From Sutterella sp. (GTDB lineage: Bacteria > Pseudomonadota > Gammaproteobacteria > Burkholderiales > Burkholderiaceae_F), in NCBI GenBank assembly GCA_019418235.1, contig DYCH01000037.1:1-25438 (forward strand): a stretch of 25,438 nt of DNA. Reading direction: 5' to 3'. A model generated the notes under the pieces. The model had not been told where the DNA came from. It saw only the letters and a program-made list of their open reading frames with translations, and ran no database searches. Of the stretch, positions 14,290 through 21,825 are shown piece by piece. The translations under genes and the position numbers were made by a program. Each line of letters begins with the position of its first letter. The first letter of the stretch is position 1.

Positions 14290-16437
14290 TTATTGAGCTT
14301 CTAAAATCTGAAAGAGTGCCTGTCCCATTTCTGTATCAACGGTCAAAACTCCGTCGTCCTCAGAGATAATCGGGTAATCTGCATCGAGCAATTCAAAGCC
14401 CAAGTTGTTAATCCGCTCAAGTGCCTCATAAGGCATGAAATCCAACGCTTTGCATTGCTCCTCAAAGTCCTCAAACTTCCAAGTCTCTTGGGTAAGCAGT
14501 GTCTTAAAGAGGGCTTTTATCGGGTCGTTGCTCGTCATGGATTCGGACTTAGTTTCAATCGCAGGGGCTTCGTCAGTAAAGATCGTTCCCAAAATGCCTT
14601 GTGCGAGACGAGTTTCGTTAAGTTTTTGCTCAAAGACCGTATCGTCAATGATGGACTTGGCGAAAAGTTCCGGTTGGTCATCAGAGGAGTTGGAAGGCGA
14701 ATCACTTTGACTCTCGTCTGATGAATCGCCATCGGGTTGAGCAGGAATCGAAAAGTCGGAGGTTTCTCCTAAACCGGTATCATGAAAGGCGATGTGAGTG
14801 GGCTCAGGCGTAATCCAATTAAAATCCTTGATATCCAATTGCCACTTTTTGATAACCTGGGCCAAAAGCTTCATATTTTTGGCGCTCGCCACGCCTTCAA
14901 GACGAATGCAATCGAACCAAAACCTCAATATCGTTGTCATTAAGTCGTGATCATCAATCGTGCGCTTAGGTAGCGTTCCAGAGAAATCGACGATGAGTTT
15001 CCACCTCATAAAAAGATCAAGGTAGTTCTTTTGTTTAGTGGTCAGATTAATGTTTGATTGAAAATATCGGTCAAAAAGGTCAAACAAAGCCTCTTTCAAA
15101 AGACCGGCATTTTTAATGAATCGCGCGGCGACGTGAATGACATCGCTCCATAGGCGAATCGTTTCATCTTCAATCAATACAGAATGAATGAGACAAAATC
15201 GAAACTGAGGATGAAGGGCCGTGCCGGTAAGCTTTCGATTGGGGAGCAACGTAAAGCCCAAACGATTAAGAAAGGCGCTAAAGTCATTTTCTTTAATCCC
15301 TGTCGGATGAAGAGGGCGCAGAACTTCTTCTAATTCACTAACTCTAAAGAATCTGTCAGGGGCCTTCGCCAAGGCTTCGAAAAGAAAACGAAATACGGTA
15401 TTGATGCGAGGGTCTTGAAAGAACGTCTCGTCATCTTCATTCATGAGTCGTTCAAAATCTTTTTGAGATTGAGTTTGTCTTTTCTTGACTCGATGAGCTT
15501 CCAGTGCTCTTCGACAGGCAGAAAAATACAGTGTGGCGGCACTATCCAGTATGGGTTCGGATCGATAGGATAGGGGATCCGTGAGTCCCATGTGCGAGTG
15601 ATAACAGTCAATCATGCCGGGATTGGCAGGTTTAAACTCAAAACTCAACGTTGTCGTATTGGGTTCAACCGTACGGACTTTTAATGGCAACTCTTTGAAA
15701 TTATTAATAAACCTCTCATAAACAGAAAGTTCCCTGTTACGGTATTGAGAGAAGTTTTTTTCTTCAGATAAGATGCGACCATACCAATAGGCAAGCTCGG
15801 CGCCAAGCGGCTCGCCCTTCTTTATGGCCTCAGAAATCAAATATTTAGGTAGAAGACTAAATTTGATATCGCCTCGAGTTAAACCGATCGTGAGGAGTTG
15901 ATCTCGACTCAAAGGCGCGAGTTGCGGGTAGAGAATCGCAGCTCGCTGTAAACATTCCAGTGCGCAAACTGCAAAGTGTCGAATGTGACCAAAGCGAAGA
16001 TAAAGGTTAAAGACTTCCTCTAATAACACCTTTCTTTCGGCGTTCGGGACATTTTGATCCCAATACAGACGGCGCTCTAATCCAAAGTAAAAGAGCCAAA
16101 CGTAGTGAAATAGGATGTCATCGGACTGTCTACCATCGGCTAACCATTGAAGATAGGTCGCCCGATTAACGGGATTTAATCGTTGATAGGAAAGGTCATC
16201 CAACTCTTGGCAAAGCGTATCAATGGGCGCCATTGGGTTAGGAGTCCCCACATCTAAAGCTAATGTGATTAGGCTGGGCTCCTTTTCTCGGTGGCGGCCA
16301 TAGAGGTGAGCGGTACGGCAAGAGGGAAGAAAATCACCAACGTAAACCATTCCTTTAATACGAAAGCCATGGATATTGACGACTTCTCCCGGCGGATACC
16401 ATTGTGCATCGATTTCAGGGGGTTCTGGATTAAGCAT
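14290..16437 (-). CDS. TerB-N / TerB-C domain protein
   Basis: The 715-residue protein opens with a TerB-N domain: WYPPGEVVNIHGFRIKGMVY and VG follow at once, then YLQWLADGRQSDD and LFYFGLERRLYW. It ends with a TerB-C-like domain (about 630-715; WKFEDFEEQCKALDFMPYEA). A weakly conserved TerB-like helical core lies between. Before TerB-C there is a Ser/Asp-rich linker with SDESQSDSPSNSSDDQ. TerB-N/TerB-C proteins are known partners of DUF2791 ATPases and SF2 helicases in stress and defence loci, thought to be scaffolds or metal/ligand sensors. The frame extends four codons to a TTG at 16449, but the ATG at 16437 is more likely. It is the first gene of the operon. Confidence 0.88.
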   Translation of the reverse strand: MLNPEPPEIDAQWYPPGEVVNIHGFRIKGMVYVGDFLPSCRTAHLYGRHREKEPSLITLALDVGTPNPMAPIDTLCQELDDLSYQRLNPVNRATYLQWLADGRQSDDILFHYVWLFYFGLERRLYWDQNVPNAERKVLLEEVFNLYLRFGHIRHFAVCALECLQRAAILYPQLAPLSRDQLLTIGLTRGDIKFSLLPKYLISEAIKKGEPLGAELAYWYGRILSEEKNFSQYRNRELSVYERFINNFKELPLKVRTVEPNTTTLSFEFKPANPGMIDCYHSHMGLTDPLSYRSEPILDSAATLYFSACRRALEAHRVKKRQTQSQKDFERLMNEDDETFFQDPRINTVFRFLFEALAKAPDRFFRVSELEEVLRPLHPTGIKENDFSAFLNRLGFTLLPNRKLTGTALHPQFRFCLIHSVLIEDETIRLWSDVIHVAARFIKNAGLLKEALFDLFDRYFQSNINLTTKQKNYLDLFMRWKLIVDFSGTLPKRTIDDHDLMTTILRFWFDCIRLEGVASAKNMKLLAQVIKKWQLDIKDFNWITPEPTHIAFHDTGLGETSDFSIPAQPDGDSSDESQSDSPSNSSDDQPELFAKSIIDDTVFEQKLNETRLAQGILGTIFTDEAPAIETKSESMTSNDPIKALFKTLLTQETWKFEDFEEQCKALDFMPYEALERINNLGFELLDADYPIISEDDGVLTVDTEMGQALFQILEAQ

Positions 16438-16551
16438 GTTTGACTTCAAAGAATAAGTGAAATTGCTTGAAGTCTATTTCTGACTGCGTCAGATAGTGTC
16501 GTGATTGAGATGCAGTGAGGCAAATACAAATAGTTTGATGGTTGAATTTTT

Positions 16552-16568
16552 GCGTCAAAGACTGACGC
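16552..16568. promoter_or_regulatory. Palindromic operator between TerB-type gene and chimeric pseudogene
   Basis: GCGTCA (16552-16557) and TGACGC (16563-16568) are perfect arms around AAGAC. The centre is 62 bp before the pseudogene's ATG and 123 bp before the divergent TerB-type start. A second palindrome, TCTGAC-TGC-GTCAGA (16479-16493), lies closer to the TerB gene and includes a GCGTCA half-site. Confidence 0.7.
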
Positions 16569-16621
16569 TATAGAAGATAGGATAAGAACATCTAAATGGT
16601 AATCACAGGAGGGCTTTTAAG

Positions 16622-17288
16622 ATGTCCGTCTACTTAAAATCATTCACGTTTCCGTCGGCTTTAGAAGAAAATGAAATCATGGCACGGCCGTCAAGTCGTT
16701 TCCGAATGACTTGTTACCCATCGTTTTATCCCTTTGGCATTCTTGCTGACCGAGGAGAGTCGATTAAAAATGGGCCTCAATTTGATTTCGCACCGATCAC
16801 CATTTTGGGCCGCTCGAAGCTTAGAACACGCAAAAGAGTTGGCGACAAAGGTCACTGTCGTCAGTCACAATCATCCTGAAAGTATTAAGGCCGCCGTTGC
16901 TGTTTCTCAAGCTTTATACCTATTAACCAGAAGCGAACCTAAAGATAAAGTTCTGGCTTTTTTGGCTCAATACTACGATCAAAAACGAACGATTAAAGAT
17001 TATCGGCGAGCAAACGACGAGGAAAGCATCTCTTGCATGAATACGACGCCTCGAGCCATCGCATCGTTCAAAGAAGGTAAAGATTTCGAAGATACAATTC
17101 GCAATGCCATCTCCATTGGAGGCGATAGCGACACAATTGCCGCTATTGCAGGTAGCCTCGCAGAAGCTTGTTGGGGTGTTCCTGATGAACATCGAAAAGC
17201 AGCGAGGGCGCACTAAGATAAACCAATCAAAAAGATTTTGGCTGAGTTTGGAAGCAGCTACTCGCGTACTTGCTTACACTATTATTAG
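16622..17288 (+). pseudogene. Chimera: AAA ATPase 5' end joined to ADP-ribosylglycohydrolase 3' end
   Basis: A strong AGGAGG precedes the ATG at 16622. The first 62 codons (YLKSFTFPS, TCYPSFYPFGILADRG, FDFAPITIL) match the start of P-loop AAA ATPases, which would continue with YGGNGSGK. At about 16802-16811 the match stops and, in another frame, the C-terminal half of a DraG-type ADP-ribosylglycohydrolase begins: AARSLEHAKELATKVT, SHNHPES, DFEDTIRNAISIGGDSDTIA (the metal-binding GGDSDT). A TAA at 17214 cuts it early; in-frame sequence beyond the stop (DKPIKKILAEFGSSY, to 17288) still resembles the family's end. A deletion probably fused two neighbouring genes, so neither product can work. The operator and ribosome site of the lost ATPase gene remain. 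Confidence 0.8.
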
Positions 17289-17324
17289 TCTTTGATTTTT
17301 TTAATCGTCTGCTTGTTTAAGGGT

Positions 17325-17496
17325 ATGACAACATACACCATATGGTTTTCAGCGACGCAAAGACGCAAAATTTTAAGTGACAACGGAATTAGCTCGAAAG
17401 ACTTCAATGATTATGTGAAGTGTGATGCGCAAGCTTTTTAATTACATAGACGATGAACAGCAAATCGTTCGGTGTGATACGGCAAAAAAATACTAA
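17325..17496 (+). pseudogene. Small ORF with a probable frameshift
   Basis: An ATG at 17325 with AAGGG ahead opens 38 codons (MTTYTIWFSATQRRKILSDN, then SSKDFNDYVKCDAQAF) and stops at TAA 17439-17441 within GCTTTTTAA. Removing one T would continue into NYIDDEQQIVRCDTAKKY and a stop at 17494-17496, giving a 56-residue protein. The protein-like continuation suggests a disrupted small gene, or a slippage site. No family is recognised. Confidence 0.4.
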
Positions 17497-17531
17497 AATC
17501 AACCGAACAAAAAGTTCGAAAGGAAAAGGCG

Positions 17532-19220
17532 ATGAGTGATTATTTACCCGTTACAGCTCAATTAATCCATCAAGTGAAAGACGAACTTGGTAAGGTCAAT
17601 AAAAAGTGGCTTGATCGAAAGGTTGAAAATTATCAAAACAGCTGTTCTTATTTTTATATTTATTCAGCTGAGTCATCAGGCTACTTGCATTTTGAGTATC
17701 TCGAAGGCTACGTAGAACTTCATTGTGAAGCTCAGTTTTTGAGGGGTTACAAGAAGTTGCGCGAATTTTTAATCATTGAATCGAAAAAGAATTCTCGCCT
17801 TTCTTGGTGTGAATGGAAAAATCATGAGAATGCTCGCTGCCGAATCGATGATGGTCAAATCATTCAAACGTCCGAGGAAGTCTGTGAAAAAATCATTGCG
17901 TTGGCCGAGTTTTTCGATCCCTTGATTGCAAAATATTTTTCAGATTATGAATCATTTAGTCCGCCTGTAGCGCCTGAAGTATCAATCAATTACGACAAGG
18001 TCCCTGACGAATTTAAGAATTTGTGCCATTCCTTCTTCGGTTCGACTGCGGGCAACATTAGAAGCCCCATCTGGTTTTGCGGGTTGGAATGGGGTGGTGG
18101 TTATGATGCCGATACTCCCATTTTATTGGACACGTTAAAACCTTATGGTTTTAGGGAACTTCACACTTGGACAGCAGATTCTTTTAGAAAAAGTTTTTGG
18201 GCTTCTGGGAGCCCGTATTGTCAGAATGTCATCAAACTATTAGTGGGGTTGCAGCAGGGGCACTATCAATCTGGTGACAATATAACAAACTTTAAGTGGC
18301 GTCCTACTGAAGAATGGTTTGAAGATCTTGGAAGACGGCATATTGTTGGTCCGCATGGCTTGGCGATGGTCCTCAATATGTTCCCGATCTCTGTGCCGAA
18401 CCGAAATGTTAGCACTGGTTCGTGGAACAGTTATCAGGTTCGAATGATGAATGGGAAGTCAAAGAAAATAACTGACTGGTCGGGTTTGACTAATTTTTAT
18501 GATTATTTAAATGCAGTCATCGAATTTCGTCACCCTTTGTTCACAGATATTCGAAAGACCTATAAGCCTAAATTGATCATTTGTTTCGGTAAAGACTCAA
18601 AAGACTCTTTTAGTCGATTATGGGGAGCAACCTCTAATGTTTGGACTAAAAAAGTAGTCTCGCTAGATAAAGGTGAAATTGATTTTGAATATACGATATT
18701 GGATGATGAGACTTTATTAGTTGTCGCTCCCTTCCCTGCCAATGCGAGTGGCATCAACAGTGATGAAAAGATCAATAAGATCAGCTTTGCCATCAATCAA
18801 CTGTGTAAAGAGTCTTTAGGGGAAGGTTGGCTTAATGGTTACGAGGTTAATGCTCCGATCGGAGACGACCCAAAGTCCTATCCGATATTCAATGATTTTG
18901 ACAAATTAAACAAATTGAAGTCTCAAATTGATGACTTTAAGGAAAGTATCAATCTCATCAATACCCATCTTGAAACTTGGGCCAAGCAGGCTGAAGAAAT
19001 TCAAAAAAGTAAGGAGACTTTGAAGGAATATATAGAGTGTGAAGCAAATACTTCGAATCTTGACTCTTTAAATGGCCAAATCGAGCAACTGAAAAAAACG
19101 GTTTGGGATCAATTGGGAACTTTAGATGAGTTGAAGAGTACAACTGAAAATCAGATACAGGATATTGAGGCGAAACTCTGGGAGAAGTATGATCCGAATT
19201 TTTACAAAACTTTGAAATAG
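17532..19220 (+). CDS. Hypothetical 562-residue protein with C-terminal coiled coil
   Basis: I do not recognise a named family. The N-terminal 130 residues are alpha/beta with many aromatics. The middle region has three strand-turn blocks, SPIWFCGLEWGGG (about 182-194), KLIICFGKDSKDSFSRLWG and LLVVAPFPANASGI, whose order recalls the uracil-DNA glycosylase fold (product pocket, central strand, then an HPSP-like loop). This resemblance is weak and only inferred. Residues from about 460 to 555 are charged heptad-like sequence, very likely a coiled coil. AAAGGAAAAGG precedes the ATG. It stands alone, ends at a good terminator, and closes the island. No palindromic operator lies in front of it, although GACGC repeats occur near 17354-17366. 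Confidence 0.75.
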   Translation: MSDYLPVTAQLIHQVKDELGKVNKKWLDRKVENYQNSCSYFYIYSAESSGYLHFEYLEGYVELHCEAQFLRGYKKLREFLIIESKKNSRLSWCEWKNHENARCRIDDGQIIQTSEEVCEKIIALAEFFDPLIAKYFSDYESFSPPVAPEVSINYDKVPDEFKNLCHSFFGSTAGNIRSPIWFCGLEWGGGYDADTPILLDTLKPYGFRELHTWTADSFRKSFWASGSPYCQNVIKLLVGLQQGHYQSGDNITNFKWRPTEEWFEDLGRRHIVGPHGLAMVLNMFPISVPNRNVSTGSWNSYQVRMMNGKSKKITDWSGLTNFYDYLNAVIEFRHPLFTDIRKTYKPKLIICFGKDSKDSFSRLWGATSNVWTKKVVSLDKGEIDFEYTILDDETLLVVAPFPANASGINSDEKINKISFAINQLCKESLGEGWLNGYEVNAPIGDDPKSYPIFNDFDKLNKLKSQIDDFKESINLINTHLETWAKQAEEIQKSKETLKEYIECEANTSNLDSLNGQIEQLKKTVWDQLGTLDELKSTTENQIQDIEAKLWEKYDPNFYKTLK

Positions 19221-19240
19221 TCTGAAACTCAGCTCAGAAA

Positions 19241-19261
19241 GGCCCGCTAAGTCGGGCTTTT
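19241..19261 (+). terminator. Rho-independent terminator
   Basis: GCCCG (19242-19246) pairs with CGGGC (19253-19257), loop CTAAGT, then TTTT. It lies 21 nt after the stop of the 562-residue gene. Confidence 0.8.
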
Positions 19262-19670
19262 CAAATGTCCCTCATCGCTCATCCGGTGTATTTTTTCTTG
19301 ATTTTAAACGCTAAAATTTTAGTGACTGTTTCGAGATTTTATGGGAAAGAGAAATCTGCTTCACCATTGGAAAATATCTCTTGTCCCAATTTTGAAAAAC
19401 GCTATTCTACAAAGTTAAATTTTCCATCTAAGCTTTTAATGCTCTGATTAATTAAATAAAACTGGGAATTATTTTTGTCGTTGATAGAGTGGCTGGCAGT
19501 TACAAAAAGTCTTCCTCCCCATGAAATATTGGCTGTTTCAACTCCCACGTCCTAGCAAAAAAATGGAAGGGTTAACCCCAATTACCCAAGCTAGGCAATT
19601 CAACCTATAGTAACCATGAAAGTACTGACTTTGCTTAGTACAGAAGTAAGAGACTTTTAGGAGAATTGAT
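19262..19670. other. Intergenic region; island edge and asparaginase leader
   Basis: No convincing gene is seen; a 60-codon frame at 19265-19447 has no ribosome site and low-complexity content. The 10-bp palindrome GGGTTAACCC sits at 19569-19578. Base composition shifts here from AT-rich island genes to the more GC-rich, codon-biased asparaginase, so this may be the island's right boundary. No tRNA or clear attachment repeat was found. TTAGGAGA just before 19671 is the ribosome site of ansB. Confidence 0.4.
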
Positions 19671-20723
19671 ATGAAAAAGACTCTGATGGCCGTTGCTTTG
19701 GCATTCGCTATGGCAGGTTCCGCCTATGCTGCTAACTTGCCCAAAGTTGCTATTTTGGCAACGGGTGGCACGATTGCCGGTACGGCTTCTTCCAACACGC
19801 AAACGACAGGCTATAAGGCCGGTGAGTTGGCTATTCAAACGTTGATTGACGCAGTTCCTGCTATCAAGGACTACGCCGATGTGACGGGCGAACAAATCGT
19901 TAAGATCAGCTCCAACAACTTAACCGACGACGTGTTGCTTCGTTTGGCCAAGCGCTGCAACGAACTCTTAAAAGATCCGAAGATTAAAGGTATTGTGATT
20001 ACGCACGGTACCGACACGATGGAAGAAACGGCTTACTTCTTGAATTTAACCGTTAAGAGCAAAAAGCCTGTGATTCTCGTGGGTGCAATGCGCCCGGCAA
20101 CGGCAATTTCTGCTGACGGTCCGATGAACCTTTTAAATGCTGTTCGTTTGGCAGCCGACCCGCAAGCCGCTGACCGCGGTGTGATGATCGCCATGAACGA
20201 CCAAATCAGCGCCGGTCGTGATGTGACGAAGGGCAATACGAACCACGTTAATACCTTTACGTCTCACCAATTGGGTTATTTGGGCGTGATCGCCGGTGGT
20301 AAGAACCACTTCTTCCGCAAGGTTGAAAAGCTCCACACGTATCAAACCGAGTTTGATGTCTCCAAGTTGAAGAGCTTGCCGCGCGTTGACATTGTCTATA
20401 CGCACGCCAACGCTGACCGCGTCTTGGCTGACGCTGCAGTTGCCGCCGGTGCCAAGGGTATCGTTCACGCCGGTTCCGGTAACGGTTCCATTCACGGTCA
20501 AACCGAACCCGCTTTGGCAGAAGCCGTTAAGAAGGGTGTTACAGTGGTGCTTTCTTCCCGCACGGGTAGTGGTGTTGTGAACCCCAACATGAAGCAATAC
20601 AACGATGCCGGTTTTATTGAAGCCGGTTACCTCAACCCGCAAAAGGCTCGTATCCTCTTGCAATTGGCTTTGACCAAAACCAATGATCCCGCCAAGATCA
20701 AGGAAATGTTCGCTAAGTACTAA
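19671..20723 (+). CDS. ansB: Periplasmic type II L-asparaginase
   Basis: The 350-residue precursor has a Sec signal peptide (MKKTLMAVALAFAMAGSAYA, cut after residue 20). The mature enzyme carries both catalytic signatures: ATGGTIAG with the nucleophile Thr34, and HGTDTMEET (112-120) with the Thr114-Asp115 pair. Full length is normal for type II enzymes. It hydrolyses L-asparagine (and some glutamine) to aspartate and ammonia in the periplasm, and the glutamate carrier GltS further down may serve the same nutritional theme. Codon use is biased and GC-richer than the island genes, as expected for a highly expressed native gene. It is transcribed alone and ends at a hairpin terminator. Confidence 0.97.
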   Translation: MKKTLMAVALAFAMAGSAYAANLPKVAILATGGTIAGTASSNTQTTGYKAGELAIQTLIDAVPAIKDYADVTGEQIVKISSNNLTDDVLLRLAKRCNELLKDPKIKGIVITHGTDTMEETAYFLNLTVKSKKPVILVGAMRPATAISADGPMNLLNAVRLAADPQAADRGVMIAMNDQISAGRDVTKGNTNHVNTFTSHQLGYLGVIAGGKNHFFRKVEKLHTYQTEFDVSKLKSLPRVDIVYTHANADRVLADAAVAAGAKGIVHAGSGNGSIHGQTEPALAEAVKKGVTVVLSSRTGSGVVNPNMKQYNDAGFIEAGYLNPQKARILLQLALTKTNDPAKIKEMFAKY

Positions 20724-20749
20724 TCGAACACTCTTTGATTAATTAAGAC

Positions 20750-20777
20750 AAGCCTCATTTCTTCGGAAGTGAGGCTT
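20750..20777. terminator. Terminator hairpin shared by convergent genes
   Basis: AAGCCTCA (20750-20757) pairs with TGAGGCTT (20770-20777); the stem continues inward as TTTC/GAAG (with one G-T pair) to a TTCG tetraloop. It lies after ansB and touches the stop of the convergent endonuclease gene. Confidence 0.8.
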
Positions 20778-21823
20778 TAATTTATTAAAACCATTTCAAG
20801 AAATTGTTTAGCTACTATTTTTTGTTTAGTGTCATCAATTGGTTGTATTGCAAGATTGATCCATTGTTCAATTCGGTCCTTGGGGTTCGAACAATGCCAA
20901 TATTCTTCTAACTCAGAAGATGGGGTTTTAATTAGTGCATTTATGAAGTCATTTTTATAGTCAAAAATACGACCAAATGCAGCGGGCATATTTTGAAAAC
21001 CGTTAATGGTTTTTGTGCCACCTGCTGAAAATTGATCTCGAATATTGGTATTGACTATGCCATGTTTAGTTACTAGCCAAAGAGCTAACCTCTGATACTT
21101 ACTATTAGATCTAGAGGCTAGAATTTCCGGAAAAATAACGTAAGAAAGAATTGTATATTTTTCTTTTTCGTCTTTTTCTAAAGAGCTCCACAGTCTAATG
21201 GTGGGATTAACAACATTGTCTTCTTCGTTTTTTCCTGCCCACCACAAAGATTGACCTGCTTTAAGACGACCTTTGTAATAGTTGGATAGGGGAGTAATTG
21301 GGTCTTCGAGTTGACGAAACTGATCGTAGTCAATCTTCATTTTGTCGAAAATACTTTCGCCACTCTGAGTTTTCATATCAATTAGATATCGAGGATAATG
21401 CGTGACAGCAATCTCAGAAAGACAACTTTCGTAAGGGCGACTTAAAAACTGTATCGGATCGCCTAACTTGCCAAACATCAGATATATGCGATCAACACAA
21501 CCGAGACGTGTACTCTCTAAGATGCTACTACCAATGCTTGTCCAATGATTTTTATTGGTACTTTTGACTTCCACTCCAAAATTGCCACCAACGATTAAAT
21601 CAGGAAACTTGGAACCTGATACCAAATGAATTGTGTTTTCGAACAGAGTTCCTTTCGAACAGTCATTAAGCGCAGAAAGAATATCCCCTTCGAGCTTAAG
21701 CCCTCCATGCTCTTTGAAAAGCGATGGCTCTTCCAAAGCTAACTTATTCAAATAGTTGTCTGTTTTAGACATTAACTCTTTGAAATCTTCATTCGTAGGG
21801 GTCTTTGTTTCGGCAACAATCAT
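20777..21823 (-). CDS. Type II restriction endonuclease
   Basis: The 348-residue protein has a PD-(D/E)xK core: FPDLIVGGNFGVEVKSTNK, with Asp and E-V-K at the right spacing (about 75-90). Further blocks (SSILEST, RIYLMFGKLG, PYESCLSEIAVTHYPRYLID) look like the endonuclease family paired with C5-cytosine methyltransferases. It would make double-strand breaks at sites the partner protects; the recognition sequence cannot be read from the protein. Its ATG is 2 nt after the methyltransferase stop and has no strong ribosome site of its own, so translation is probably coupled to that gene. AT-rich codon use differs from flanking ansB and the Nudix gene, which points to lateral gain. Confidence 0.85.
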   Translation of the reverse strand: MIVAETKTPTNEDFKELMSKTDNYLNKLALEEPSLFKEHGGLKLEGDILSALNDCSKGTLFENTIHLVSGSKFPDLIVGGNFGVEVKSTNKNHWTSIGSSILESTRLGCVDRIYLMFGKLGDPIQFLSRPYESCLSEIAVTHYPRYLIDMKTQSGESIFDKMKIDYDQFRQLEDPITPLSNYYKGRLKAGQSLWWAGKNEEDNVVNPTIRLWSSLEKDEKEKYTILSYVIFPEILASRSNSKYQRLALWLVTKHGIVNTNIRDQFSAGGTKTINGFQNMPAAFGRIFDYKNDFINALIKTPSSELEEYWHCSNPKDRIEQWINLAIQPIDDTKQKIVAKQFLEMVLIN

Positions 21824-21825
21824 GA

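Noticed and set aside
16479..16493. TCTGAC-TGC-GTCAGA as another copy of the shared operator
   Set aside because: The spacer is 3 bp and the half-site order differs (TGAC before GTCA), so it is noted only as an accessory palindrome.
19265..19447. 60-codon frame after the terminator
   Set aside because: No ribosome site, low-complexity hydrophobic and lysine-rich content, directly behind a terminator.
20133..20663. 176-codon minus-strand frame
   Set aside because: Antisense shadow of the codon-biased asparaginase gene.
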